From: Aurantiochytrium sp. KH105
Lineage: Eukaryota; Sar; Bigyra; Thraustochytrida; Thraustochytriidae
Direction: 5' to 3'
Assembly: GCA_003116975.1 (NCBI GenBank)
Contig: BGKB01000115.1
Location: 192,430 to 256,429 of the forward strand
DNA: 64,000 nucleotides
A program made the position numbers and the translations under genes. The notes beneath the pieces were generated by a model. That model made no database searches. It saw only the letters and a program-made list of their open reading frames with translations, and had not been told where the DNA came from. Every line of letters begins with the position of its first letter. Position 1 is the stretch's first letter. Of the stretch, positions 49,511 to 60,367 are shown piece after piece.

Positions 49511-50140
49511 ATGAGTGCGACCGTGGCCCGCGTGGGCGACGTGGTCGTGCCCGGGTCTCTCCTCTGCGATGCAGCCCAAACAGAGGTGGCCAAGGCCGAG
49601 GCTGGCGCCGGCGCGTACGTGGACGGCCGTGGCGCGGTGCTTGCGGCCGTGGTGGGCAAGCTCGTGGTGAGCGAGCCCAAGGGAGAGCCCGCGCGGAAAA
49701 TCTTCTCGGTGCAGACCGCCTCGAGGAAGCCCAAGGTTGTCCCTGTCGTTGGTAGCACCGTGACGTGCAACGTGACCAAGGTGACGCCGCGGTTCGCGCT
49801 GCTTGACATTGTGTGCGTGGGCGTGGAGAGCGTGCCGGGCTCTGGCTTTCGTGGCATGGTACGCAAGGAGAACGTGCGCAGCTTCGAAATTGACCGCGTG
49901 GAAATGCATAATAGCTTTCGACCTGGCGATGTTGTTCGTGCCAAGGTTGTCTCCCTCGGTACGGCACGCTCGTATGAGCTTTCCACAGCCGACAAGGACC
50001 TTGGTGTTATCGCGGCAATGGGCGAGGCGAACGAACCGCTCATTCCCATCAGCTTTGAGGAGATGAAATGTCCAGTTACAGGAGTGATTGAAAAACGCAA
50101 GGTTGCCAAGCAGGACAGCTTTGCAACCCTTGCCAAATGA
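49511..50140 (+). CDS. EXOSC1: Exosome cap subunit CSL4 (EXOSC1)
   Basis: The ATG at 49511 gives 209 residues. The N-terminal domain opens with ARVGDVVVPGSLLCD. The central S1 (OB) domain runs from VVPVVGSTVTCNVTKVTPRF through GFRGMVRKENVRSFEIDRVE to FRPGDVVRAKVVSLG. The C-terminal ribbon reads MKCPVTGVIEKRKVAKQ. CSL4 caps the nine-subunit RNA exosome and contributes to RNA entry and cofactor binding. Canonical CSL4 ribbons bind zinc through several Cys; here only one Cys remains in that block, so zinc binding is doubtful. The preceding open frame (from 49439) begins at TTG, so the ATG is preferred. It converges with the GPR180-like gene (216 bp). Confidence 0.95.
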   Translation: MSATVARVGDVVVPGSLLCDAAQTEVAKAEAGAGAYVDGRGAVLAAVVGKLVVSEPKGEPARKIFSVQTASRKPKVVPVVGSTVTCNVTKVTPRFALLDIVCVGVESVPGSGFRGMVRKENVRSFEIDRVEMHNSFRPGDVVRAKVVSLGTARSYELSTADKDLGVIAAMGEANEPLIPISFEEMKCPVTGVIEKRKVAKQDSFATLAK

Positions 50141-50211
50141 AAGTGTCAACGAAATGGCTTCTGAGTGAGCTCTCTACTTTTGTTAGCTGTTCAGTGACTT
50201 GTACTCTTATT

Positions 50212-50255
50212 TTCTTCTTCTTCTTCTTCTTCTTCTTCTTCTTCTTCTTCTTCTT
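50212..50255. repeat. (TTC)n microsatellite
   Basis: About fourteen TTC units between the CSL4 stop and the GPR180-like stop, in a convergent 3' gap. An AATAAA at 50322-50327 could serve as the CSL4 polyadenylation signal (low confidence). Confidence 0.9.
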
Positions 50256-50356
50256 TCAATCTGATCCTCGTGAGAGTCATTCTCGTTGTGTCTTGTGGTG
50301 TTTTGGTGAATTATTCAAACAAATAAACAAAAAACGCATGAAACACTTTTCTTGAC

Positions 50357-52681
50357 TCACAAATCACCGTCGTCGACGATTTGTGGTCCTGCTCCATTGC
50401 TACGAGACGACGATGATCTTCGCCTTTGGCGACGCGTGTCAGCTGCGCCTTCGTCTTCTTGCATACCTCCAAGTACACTTGCATCTTCATTGGCGGCAGC
50501 TGCCGAGGACCGCCGCTTCTTTTTGCCACTCTTTGATCGGCGCAAAGGCTCTCGCGCCGGCGCAATCTGCTCATCGCCGCTGCCACTTGCGTTGCTGCTT
50601 GCTTCCTTGCTCTTTTGACGCTGTGGGCCCGGCTCGCGCGAAGAATCGGCGCGAGCCTCATTCTTTTCCTCGTTTGCAGAGGCCATGGCACTTTCCTTTT
50701 CGCGGCGAGTCCTGCGGCTGCCGCTGGTACTACTACCTGACTGTGAATTCTTTTTCTTGATACTGGGACGGTCCGACGTACGAGCGCTTGCGCTGTTTGT
50801 CTCCCGAGCAGAATCCGTTGCGCTCGATGCTGATGAGACAGTGGGGTCATCCCGTGCCTCCTCGAGGTCGAGGCCAGACTGTAGTTCACGGAAAGAGGCC
50901 TTCTTTGTCGTCGCTGGTTTCGATCTCGCGACCGGGTTTTGTTCAAGGTTTGCTTTTTGCGCTGACTTGGGCGCCACCACGGCTGCCAAAGCGCGTTCGA
51001 GATCACCTTCCGTGCTTGCAGATTTCTTGAGATCATTGCCGATCGGCTTTGATAGATTATCCTTTCGCTGCGTTGGCACGTGAGGATGTACCGCAATTCC
51101 AGACTCGATATCGTGTTTCCCGTTCGAGGAACTATCCTTGTTGGTGAGACGAATGTCATCAAGAAAGGTATGCAGATCACTCGTGTAGGTTTGCAGCATG
51201 GAGACGCTGTGTCGCATTTGCGATGAGAGCTCAAAGGCGCGGAGGAGATGGGCCTCGTCGAATGTGTTTGAGCCATGTATCTTGGCGTCGTCACTCTCTC
51301 CCGGCTTTGACGTTTTATTCTTCAGTACTGCAAATGTAGTGGCATGGAATGGAAAGTTGCGGTTTAGTCCGCAGAGCGTAGGATGGTACATGGAGCAGAG
51401 CACGGCTTGGCAAAGAAAGGTGGACAGAATTGAAAGCAGATTGACGACCTTGGCCCGGAACCAGATATCCACGAGACTGTTGATGAGCACAAGAGCAGGC
51501 AGCGTGAGAATCCAGCAGCCAACGAGAACCCAAAACTTTTTGTAAAAGGCTCGCTTTTGCTGATATTTGCGCAAGGTGACACCAATAGCATAAGTGAACC
51601 ATGCAAAAGCCGCACCTCGCAAGGAAACAAAAACGGCTCCTGGAACGGTGCTGTACACGTAGATGATATCTGCCGGGTCGACAAAGTAGGCATAATAGAT
51701 CCAGCAGCCTGCGCTCGAGACGACATAGAGCGTCATGTAAGCGGCGATTCGGACTCGACCAAGCGCAGAAATCTTGTGGCGCACGATCGTCCAGCCCTTG
51801 GCCACGAGAATAGTCATGAGAAGCAGTAGAAACTCGGCCACGAGCCCACAAAAGACGGCGAGACCCTCGAGTCGGGGATTGTCAATGCCCGTGCTAGCAA
51901 ACTGGGAATAAAGAACGACTTGGAAGAGGAGACTGAGAAAGGAAGCAGCGATCGACGCAACGAGCAGACGAACGCTGTGATGGTACTTGTGCTCGCTGAG
52001 AAGTGCGAGGCGCGTGCGCCATGCCAGAATAGCAAGAGCTACATAGAGAGCGAAGAAGATGACAGATGTTTCCCAGAACCAGGCCTTGTCCGCGCTAAAG
52101 TACTTGTCGTTTCCGTCGCCGTTGGTTAAGACGAGACGATATTTGATATCAAGCGAGTTTGCACAGAATCGCGTGGTGCAAGTCATTTTGCAGTTGCCAA
52201 CGGTGATGAAAATCCAGCGGGACCTATGAGTGTTCATGTAGGTCTCAAGCGTGACAGACGACCATTCGCGTCCATCGTTGTCCTTGTAGGTGGTCACGTT
52301 GCGCCCACCCGGAAGAGGAATGTAAGTTCCTCCGTTCATGCTGGCGATGGCAGCCTTTTCATGACACTTGAGTCCTTTGTTGTACGCGCGTTCCCAATAA
52401 CCAAATTCCTTTTGTACACCATCCTCGTCGCCTCCCTTGTAAAAGAGCATTATGGACGGGGTCGTGGCTGTGTCCGAAGGATAGTCAAGGGTCATGTGCA
52501 GGCGACCCATGAGTTCCCCGCCACTCTTTGCGGGGTTGAATACGAAGCGGTCCAGGTACATCCATGTTTCGCTGCCGCGGTAGCTGCCTTCAACGATGCC
52601 AGCGCGTGCATGCCGGAGACCGCTCGCGATCACAAGCGCGAGCAAGACTGTGGCTTTGTGGCTCCACGAGGCTTTGGTCAT
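50357..52681 (-). CDS. GPR180/TMEM145-like seven-transmembrane protein with GOLD-type ectodomain
   Basis: The frame has 774 residues from the ATG at 52681. Signal peptide is residues 1-27 (ATVLLALVIASGLRHARA). An extracellular, Cys-containing domain (about 28-200) begins with YLDRFVFNPAKSGGELMGRL, as in the GPR180/TMEM145 family. Seven transmembrane helices run from 202 to 440 (for example FFALYVALAILAW, LLVASIAASFLSLLFQVVL, AAYMTLYVVSSAGCWIYYAY, FWVLVGCWILTLPALVLI). A cytoplasmic tail (about 440-774) is Ser/Lys/Arg-rich and disordered. The family is proposed to act in membrane trafficking and receptor signalling, but ligand and partners are unknown. The tail is much longer than in animal relatives. 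It is divergent from the exonuclease gene. Confidence 0.88.
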   Translation of the reverse strand: MTKASWSHKATVLLALVIASGLRHARAGIVEGSYRGSETWMYLDRFVFNPAKSGGELMGRLHMTLDYPSDTATTPSIMLFYKGGDEDGVQKEFGYWERAYNKGLKCHEKAAIASMNGGTYIPLPGGRNVTTYKDNDGREWSSVTLETYMNTHRSRWIFITVGNCKMTCTTRFCANSLDIKYRLVLTNGDGNDKYFSADKAWFWETSVIFFALYVALAILAWRTRLALLSEHKYHHSVRLLVASIAASFLSLLFQVVLYSQFASTGIDNPRLEGLAVFCGLVAEFLLLLMTILVAKGWTIVRHKISALGRVRIAAYMTLYVVSSAGCWIYYAYFVDPADIIYVYSTVPGAVFVSLRGAAFAWFTYAIGVTLRKYQQKRAFYKKFWVLVGCWILTLPALVLINSLVDIWFRAKVVNLLSILSTFLCQAVLCSMYHPTLCGLNRNFPFHATTFAVLKNKTSKPGESDDAKIHGSNTFDEAHLLRAFELSSQMRHSVSMLQTYTSDLHTFLDDIRLTNKDSSSNGKHDIESGIAVHPHVPTQRKDNLSKPIGNDLKKSASTEGDLERALAAVVAPKSAQKANLEQNPVARSKPATTKKASFRELQSGLDLEEARDDPTVSSASSATDSARETNSASARTSDRPSIKKKNSQSGSSTSGSRRTRREKESAMASANEEKNEARADSSREPGPQRQKSKEASSNASGSGDEQIAPAREPLRRSKSGKKKRRSSAAAANEDASVLGGMQEDEGAADTRRQRRRSSSSRSNGAGPQIVDDGDL

Positions 52682-53322
52682 GCTGCCTAATTTGCAACTT
52701 CAAATGCTGCGAGCTTCGGACGATTGTGTCGCGCTGGATAGGCCAGGCACGCACGCACGTCTGCGCAGGCAGAGAAGCAGGCAGATCGGCAGCGGCAGCA
52801 GCAGCAGCAGGAGCGAGCGGGAGCACCAAGAACGTTTAGCCCAAGAGGATAGGGATCTGGACCTTGCCGCTTCTGCCGGCTCCAACGTCTCGATTTTTAA
52901 GGTTGCTCGCTAATTTGATCTTCTCTTTCCTTCTTTTTGCGGAACATGCTATCGCGTTTGACGAAACAGAGATGTTCTTTTTCTCCTCCGTCACAAGTAT
53001 CCGTTGGCCCCCTTCATCTGCCGGCTGCGGTAGTGCTTTTGAAACCGCAAAATGTATGTCGGTTCGCGAACAGCTTCGTAACCGTAACGACGCGTGCGTA
53101 CAATTTATTGGCCGACCACGAACGGCCTCCGAACGAGCGAATTAGGCTTGCCAAGCATAAGAGCCCGTGGCAGACAAGAAAGCAGGTCTCGAGACATTGC
53201 GTAGGGGCTCGCGCACAAAGCAGGTGGCTATCGCTTGAAGGGAACTCTGCCGCTTTCGCCTCAGGCGAGGCGTTTGGTGTTAGTCTCTATTTTATAGAGG
53301 GTCGTTCGTTGTCTGCGGCATC
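52682..53322. promoter_or_regulatory. Divergent region between GPR180-like and exonuclease genes
   Basis: 641 bp between starts, with a GCAGCAGCAG run (about 52792-52810) near the GPR180-like side. No gene is seen; it probably holds two promoters. Confidence 0.5.
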
Positions 53323-54111
53323 ATGGAGGGCTCCCAGCGTTCCTCGTCCACTCTCAAGGCTGAAGCACCAGCGTTCACGCCGTCGTGGATAAATATTGGC
53401 AACGATGCGCAGAATGCAGGGGCTATGCCAGGGCATGGCGAGACGCTTGCTCCTGACGTTGCATGTGACGCAAATATGAAGCCATGGCTGTGTTCGATTG
53501 ACGTAGAGTGCATCGCGACGGGTCGCACATCCGCGGACCGTGCGGTTGCTCGCGTAGCGCTTGTCGATGGCGATGAAAACGTGCTCATGGACGCACTTGT
53601 TCGACCCAAAGAGAAAATCGTCTCGTACCTGACTCCACTGACAGGACTTGAACCTGGTTCGCTCGACGACGCACCGTCGCTCGAGGAAGTGCGTGCTGAG
53701 CTTATCAAGCTTTTGCCAAAGAATGCAGTCATTGTCGGGCAAGCAATACAACACGATCTGGATTGGCTTCGGCTCGAAGAAGGTACGCACTTCGCTTCGT
53801 CATTTGATATTGGTCAGCTTTTTCGCATGGAGCGAGGCCCAGGTCGCTTCCGTTATTTCTCGTTGCGGCATGAGGTTTTGCACCTCGAAGGTTTCAAGGG
53901 CGCTGGCGTCGACATGCAAGCAGGAGCTCATGACCCGACCCTGGACGCCATATATTCAGTTCGAATTTATCAGCGATTTGCAGATGCGCCAGAGGAGGAC
54001 CTTTTGCGCGCGCGTGCAAAGCTTTCGAGAGTTCCCGCAACTCATCCAATTTGGCGCAAGACTCCAATGATTGACAATGTTCAAGTGGGGCCACCTTGGA
54101 TTTACAAGTGA
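53323..54111 (+). CDS. DEDDh 3'-5' exonuclease (REXO/ISG20-type)
   Basis: 262 residues from the ATG at 53323. The exonuclease fold follows an approximately 50-residue leader: Exo I motif CSIDVECIA (Asp59, Glu61), Exo II VIVGQAIQHDLDWL (Asp145), and Exo III HDPTLDAIYSVRIYQ (His203, Asp208). All five DEDDh residues for two-metal catalysis are visible. The motif GQAIQHDLDWL is typical of Rex/REXO4/ISG20 RNA exonucleases, which trim RNA 3' ends in the nucleus or nucleolus. The specific subfamily is not certain. The 3' end is the first copy of a decayed tandem repeat that continues past the stop (see 53995-54330). Confidence 0.9.
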   Translation: MEGSQRSSSTLKAEAPAFTPSWINIGNDAQNAGAMPGHGETLAPDVACDANMKPWLCSIDVECIATGRTSADRAVARVALVDGDENVLMDALVRPKEKIVSYLTPLTGLEPGSLDDAPSLEEVRAELIKLLPKNAVIVGQAIQHDLDWLRLEEGTHFASSFDIGQLFRMERGPGRFRYFSLRHEVLHLEGFKGAGVDMQAGAHDPTLDAIYSVRIYQRFADAPEEDLLRARAKLSRVPATHPIWRKTPMIDNVQVGPPWIYK

Positions 54112-54330
54112 CTGAATAGTCGATTTGCTCGGTTCGACGCACGCATCGGACGTGCGAAGTTCTTGAGACTTTTTAACCCGGCGCAGGACTCCATTGATTG
54201 GGCATGTCCGAGTGCGACCGTGTCGGAGGTTTGCAAGTCAGGAAATGCAATTTTCGTCTGCCGCAATGCGTGCGCACTCGAAAGGCTCTCAAGAAACCTC
54301 TGGCGCAAGACTCGAGTATGTGCCAACATG
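53995..54330 (+). repeat. Three diverged ~125-bp tandem copies of the exonuclease 3' end
   Basis: Anchor GCGCA(A/G)GACTC appears at 54054 (in the exonuclease CDS), 54181 and 54303, spacing 127 and 122 bp. Each anchor is preceded by related sequence (GTGCAAAGCTTTCGAGAG; GTGCGAAGTTCTTGAGAC; GCACTCGAAAGGCTCTCAAG). Copies 2 and 3 contain stops and are non-coding. Similarity was judged by eye. Confidence 0.75.
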
Positions 54331-54978
54331 TTAATTTTTAATTTTGATCATTCGACCCATTCATTAGGCCCACGTAGGCCTATACCCAGTTGAAACCTAT
54401 GCTTTTTCATTTGTTCTCATGTGGCAAAACTCTCACCTGATTTGCCTTTTGTGTGCAAATGGCAAGTTCTCTTTGTTCTTTGTCGGCTCGGCCTATTGCT
54501 GGGCACTAGCTAGAAACAACAAAGGACTAGATCCACGAAAAACGGAAAGGGACTAGATTTGCTCTCAGGCTCGTTGGCTTTTTACAAGAGTTGCAAAGAA
54601 AGGTTGGTTCTGAACACTGCACACCTAGTGTGTTGTCAATCCTTTCGGTCACTCCAAGTAGTTGTAAAGTAAGTGTTGGCGCGCGGGGGGGGGCGGCGGG
54701 GGGGGCGGAGCTGCAGAAAAGAACGAATGAGCCAGCAATTTTTGAAAAAAAACAGTCAGCGAACTTGACCTGTAAAAATTCTCTTCGAAATTGAAAGAAA
54801 CGTATGAATCTAGCTAACTATTTATTGTCAAGACAATCGTATTGTTCAATGGTGGTTCAATAGGGTGATGTAAAGTGCGAGCCTTGCGCTGGGATCCCAA
54901 GCGCTTTTTGTGGATGCTGGCGGTAAGCAGGATTTTATTCACTTGTGCACTTCACTCGTCGCGTATTCACTCACTCAG
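54331..54978. other. Convergent intergenic, AT-rich, no gene
   Basis: This lies between the decayed repeat and the 3' end of the low-complexity unknown gene. It has a G-rich tract (about 54682-54708). No gene is recognised. Confidence 0.55.
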
Positions 54979-56163
54979 TCACTCCATGCTCATCTCGTAA
55001 TCGTCCTCGTCGTCATCGGACTCCTGGATGGTGGCAAGGCGCGCGCCTTCATCGCCCGAGCTCCATTGGTGAAACTCATCATCGCCCGAGCTCAGTTGGC
55101 TAAGCTCCTCATTGGACGCAGCGACTAATGCTGCAATGAAGTTGTCGTCCAAAAGAGTGGGCGATGCGAGCGACGGCGATGGGTTTGCGTTTCCAGCGGT
55201 GATGCGTTCACTTTCGATGCGCCGCTGCACCTTGATGCGGCGTCTGCGCTGCGAAGCTTCACCAGCCTCGCGCCAATGATCGCTTGTGCGCCGTGAGACG
55301 TGACCCAAGCTTGACTTGGTCGTGGTGGTGGTGGTGTCGCCGAGACCAAGATCGTCGACATTATCAACGACAAAGGCGGGGCTTGCGAAAAGGTCTTCAT
55401 CGGGGGTCGAAAAAATGTTGCCACCCCGTGCCAAGGTTGCACAGAGCTGTGCCTCGCGATTCTTGGACTCCTCGGACTTGAAGAGGATGGAGGCGCTGCG
55501 TCGGTGCTTGTGTCTGCGCTTGCGCAAGGGAGCGTCAGCCTTGGAAGAGAGTCCTGCGGGGGGGCGCTCCCTCACGCGGGACGACCTTGTCTCGCGAGGG
55601 TCTGCGGTGGCATCTGAGGGGCCGGAATCGACCATGGCCGTCGCGACGTTTTGCAGCGAGCGAAAGCTCTCCTCTAGGAGTTTTTCGACCTCGGGGTCGA
55701 GTGTATACACAGGTGCTCTCTCTTCATCGAGGTCGTCGTCCTCGGTCTTGCTGTTCTTACTGATCATGCTGCTCGTACTACTCTTTCGGTCCATGCTCTC
55801 GACACAATCACCGCTGACGTTGCCAGCATTCGCCGTGATGGTGGCGGCGGCAGCAGCGGCGGTGGAGGTGCCGAGAGGGGCGACTTTAGTGATGTCCGCA
55901 CCCAGGCCAAGGAGCTGCTTGACGACGTCCATGTCGGTGTGGTCGGCGTCTTCAGCGGCCGCTGCCACGCGCTGGCCCATGGCGCTCGGCGCAGACTGGT
56001 GGCGCTGGAGCGCCCGGGTGCGGCGGTTGCGGCGACCTGGCTGTGTGGTGGCGCACAGGGACCTTCGGCGGCGGTGACGGGGGTCGGTACCGTTGTTGTT
56101 GCCGGTGTCGAGGCGGGCCTCGTCGTCGGCGTCGTTGCCGGCGTCTTCGTCGTCTTCTCGGAT

Positions 56164-56196
<33 letters not shown>

Positions 56197-56634
56197 AGCG
56201 TCAGCGTCGTCGAGGCGGATGGCGTGGTTTCCCTCGCGCGCGGCCCTGCGGCGGTGGCGGCGCGTCTGGTCCGCCTCGGCGGCGAGGCCGGCGAAGAACG
56301 AGGCGTCGACGTTTTCCGCGGCGCCGAGCAGCCTGGCGAAGCCCGCGAGGCTGTCGTGCTGCGCCGCGAGGCCGGCCAGCGACCGCGTGCAGTCGAAGCT
56401 GCGCGTCTTCAGCCTGCGCTGCGCCGCCGTTAGCCTCGCCAGTGCCTCTGCGCTCGCGGCGGGCGCCTGGCTGTGCCATCTCCTGTGCAGGCCGCCCAGG
56501 CCGCGCCCGAAGCTCTCTGCCGCCTCCTGCTGCCGCTCCCCGCGCGGAGGCTGCTGCTGCTGCTGCTGCTGCATCAGCCGCGCCACCGCGAACCCCGGCG
56601 TCACGCCCAGCGACCCGCGCTCCAGAGACACCAT
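54979..56634 (-). CDS. Unknown low-complexity protein (551 residues)
   Basis: I do not recognise a family. The ATG at 56634 (MVSLERGSLGVTPGFAVARL) is the most sensible start; the frame stays open upstream only because it reads through the GAAA microsatellite as Phe/Leu/Ser. Features: a Gln run (about 22-28), an Ala/Leu-rich helical region (about 55-120), a run of Asp-Ala dipeptides (about 135-150), Arg-rich blocks and Ser/Asp-rich repeats near the C-terminus (LSSGDDEFHQWSSGDE). There is no membrane segment. Intact length and regular Arg/Ser blocks suggest a real, disordered nuclear or regulatory protein, but this is inference. Confidence 0.55.
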
Positions 56635-56918
56635 CGCTCGCCTGCGCTCGCCTGCGCTCGCCTCGCGGCTCGTGCCGGCCGGGCTTGGCTTTTGCTGCCG
56701 CCTCGCCCTCTGCACGCGCGCGCCCGCGCACTCTGCCGCCGCTTGCGTTGCTTGCAGCCAGACAGAGGGAGGTCGCGAACAAACACCTGAAACCGGCGGC
56801 GCAAGTGGACAATCAGGCCAGCAAGTCGGGCGAGGGAGGGGGCGAAATGGAGCGACGCAGAGAGGAAAGGAGAAAGAGCTCTGGGAGAAAGAAGGAAAGA
56901 AGGAAAGAAGGAAAGAAG

Positions 56919-57079
<161 letters not shown>

Positions 57080-57547
57080 GAGAAAGAGCTGGCTTGGAAA
57101 GGGAGGACTCGGGGGAAGGAAAGAAGGAAGAAAGCGACACGGCAACCAGCACAGCCAGCCAGCCAGCCAGCACTGCCAGCACAGCCAGCCGTAGAGAACA
57201 CCTGGCTCTCGCCAGCTTGCCTGGCTGCTTGCCTGCCTGCCCGCTTGCTTGCTCTTGAGTGTCAAACCGGTCTTCCTTGCACTTTCGATCGATCGATCGA
57301 CCGACCACGGCGACTCGAAGCTAGAAATTAGGATACCGCCGCGCGCCCAGCCAGCCACACCACCCGCACAGCGAGTTGAGGTGAATGAAACAAGTCGAGA
57401 CCTGCAAAAGAAAAAACAGTAAAAGATAAAGAAAACAAAAATAAAAGAGACAACGAAAGAAAGAAAGAACTTTTCACTCATCCATTCGGAACCGAACGAG
57501 ACATGGAGAACATACATCGACCAACCCCCCGGCCCTTTTTCAAGTTT

Positions 57548-57567
57548 CCCCCCCCCCCCCCCCCCCC
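57548..57567. repeat. 20-base C homopolymer
   Basis: Twenty consecutive C, flanked by T-rich and C-rich DNA. Likely a source of length errors. Confidence 0.95.
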
Positions 57568-57795
57568 TTCCCCTTCGCCCGCTCTCCAGCCAGCCACGCC
57601 CTCCCCGGCCGCCGCCGCAGCCGCCGCACTGACTCGGCGGCCTGCAGCCAGTGGGCCGCCGCAAGCCAGCAGCCGGCCGCGGCACGCGCGGGAACGCGGC
57701 GCGGCCTGTCTCCGGAAACTGGTTTTCGCTCGATTTCTGCGGCCCCGGCGGAAAAAACAAAAAAATAATAATAATAAAAAGAAACAGCGCGTGCA

Positions 57796-57850
57796 GGGCA
57801 GGGCAAGGCAAGGCAAGGCGAGGCGAGGCGAGGCGAGGCGAGGCGAGGCG
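57796..57850. repeat. (RGGCR)11 microsatellite
   Basis: Eleven 5-bp units: gggca x2, aggca x2, aggcg x7, ending before agcaagcc. Confidence 0.93.
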
Positions 57851-60234
57851 AGCAAGCCTTGCGCTGTGAGTCGGCAAAACAGGGGGCTCCCGCCTCCATC
57901 CATCCATCCATTCATCCATCCATTTCTCGAGGACCCGCGCGGCGTCGAGGACGCGCGAAGGAGAAGGAGAGCGAGGGCCGGCTGGCTCTCAGCCCGGTAC
58001 ACACCCTCGCGAGCACACTGTCATCGTGGCCGTTCTCTCTCTCTCTCCGTGTGAGGTGACAGGATGAGCTGATGATGGTTGTGCTGTGCCATGCAGCGCG
58101 CCCTCCTGCACGCTCGCCTGGTCGAGGAGGGTTCAGAGGCGCCGTGAGATCTGCAGGACCTGCGCGGCGTCTGCTCCGTATCGGTGCTGCTGGCTGCAGC
58201 TGCAGCTACCGTAGCCAGTGCAGCTCAGCTGGATGGAGGAGGGCATGGCTGGCTGGTCGTCCATCGTTCCCAGCGACTACCGCGGCCAAGTTCGCCTTGG
58301 CTGCCGCTTCCTGCTGCAGCTGCTTGCTTCAAAATAATCATCTCGCGCTCAGCGCCCGCCGGTGCCGGGGACCTTGCGCAGCCACTGGTTGCAGCGACCG
58401 GGAGGGCCGGCGACCACGTGGGCCAGCGACCACGTGAGCCAGCGACCTCTATGCGACGTCTTGCAACGTCTTGCGATGCGATGCGATGCGAGCTCGGTCT
58501 GCAGCGGTGCAGTCGGAGTCTTTGGGGACGTACGGCGGTGCCACTCCGCCTCATTCGTTGTCAAGGCATTCACTGTTGATCACGAAAACAAACATCATCA
58601 ATCGTTCATTCCTACTTCCGAAACTCCTAGTCACCCATTCATTCATCCCATGCATCCCTCGCGCTTCCTCCTGCCTCAGCAGCCCAAGCTGGCTGCAGCT
58701 GCATGGCAGTGCTGGCTGACTGGCTGGCGGCGGCCGCGTCCAGCGCTGCGCGTCCTGCGCAGCACGCGCGGTCCTGTCATGAAGATTGTCGTGTCGCTGC
58801 TTTCTTGTTTCATCCCATCGACCTCCGACTCGACTCGTCATGGGCGGCTCCGCGCCCGCACGTGAGAGCGCTGGGCGGACCGCCCTCGCATGCAGCAGCA
58901 GCAGCAGCAGCAACGGCATTGGCCACGGATGATGACGGACGGCCATGCCACTGCACTGGCGGCGGCCACGGCGCGAGGGGATCATCATCATGGCAGGCTG
59001 AGACGCTACGATCGTGCCAAGGCTCGACGAGTTGGCTGCGTCTCCGCCAACAACTTGGGTGTGCGCTGCGCAGGCAGCTGCTGCTGCAGCTGAGCACCGC
59101 AAGCTACAGCTGCCACTGCTAGCTGCAGCTTGCCTGCTCTGCTTGCAGTTGGCTGCTGCACATGTTTTTTCACCAATGTGCACCGCTGGCTCGGGGTGCA
59201 TCGCTCAAGCCATGCACGGCCCGGCCAAAGCGCCTGGCTGGCTGCGGCAAGCAAACAATCCGCGACGACGGCCTTGACCGAGGACCCCCGTCGGGAAGAC
59301 CAGGACTCACATCAAGCCGGGACGAGGCCAAGTCCGAGGCCTCGCTTGCCATGCTTGCCATGCCTGCCATGCTTGCCATGCGTGGTTGGCTTTTCATAAT
59401 TTTTTCACACTACGGTTTCGCGCCCTCTTTCGAGTGCACAGCGATTGAGCCGCGCGTGCAGGACGCGCGGGACCTGTCCCTCCCGTCGGCCTTGCTTGGC
59501 TTGCTTGGCTCGGTCGGCCTGCTAGGTTGATCTTTTTTGCTCGCAGGCTCAGTCACTTGCCATGGTTGGTGTTAATCTTCGTATACACACACGCGCAGCG
59601 CACGCACTGGCGCTGCACTGGCCATGGAGGGTGTCCTCCCTCGAAAATTCGAGCGTGAGGCCGATTTTTTTTTTACTTCTTGTTTTAGGGTCCCGTGCCT
59701 GGCGGCATCCTCGGGCTCGCTGCGCGGCTTCTGCTCCATACCGCGGCGATCTTCGTCGGGCCAGCGACGCGGCATCCCCTGCCTGCCTGTTGTGTTGTGT
59801 TGCTGCTCGCTGTCGGTGACGGTCGGTGCCAAAACTTCTGCGCGAGCAGGCTGGAGGGTGGCGGCACGTTCTCTTATGACGATCCAAGCCCGGCCGCATC
59901 TAGGCCTAGCCATTATTCTTCTTGACTGGGGACGCCGGCCTAGGCCGCTTGGGCCAGCCACCACGAACGACCGAAAGAAAAGAAAAAGAAAGAAAGCGCC
60001 CGATTTGAGCGCGCGCCACTCCGCAGACCGCCCCGCCCGGCCAGCCCCCGCCGGGACGCGCGCCGCGCAGCATCGGTGATCTAAACGACGGCCAGGCAGG
60101 TGTGCGCAAATTGTGTTGCGCCAAAAGAGCCGGGGCGCCCAGCGCACACCTTCATAAAAATAAAAAAGCGACAGTGATGGCCTGAGGGCGCGACAAGACC
60201 TGAGCTTGCTCGCCTTGCCTTGCCCTGCCAAGCC

Positions 60235-60348
60235 CTCGACCGAGGCCAACGCTCTCGACCGAGGCCAAATCTCTCGACCGAGGCCAAAGCTCTCGACCGA
60301 GGCCAAAGCTCTCGTACGAGGCTAAAGTTCTCGACCGAGGCCAACGCT
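60235..60348. repeat. 19-bp minisatellite, 6 copies
   Basis: Six units of consensus ctcgaccgaggccaaagct, with copy 5 the most diverged (ctcgtacgaggctaaagtt). It ends 19 bp before the stop codon of the coiled-coil gene, so it lies in that gene's 3' UTR or terminator zone. Each unit includes the near-palindrome CTCGACCGAG. Confidence 0.95.
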
Positions 60349-60367
60349 CTCAGCTTGACAATACAGT

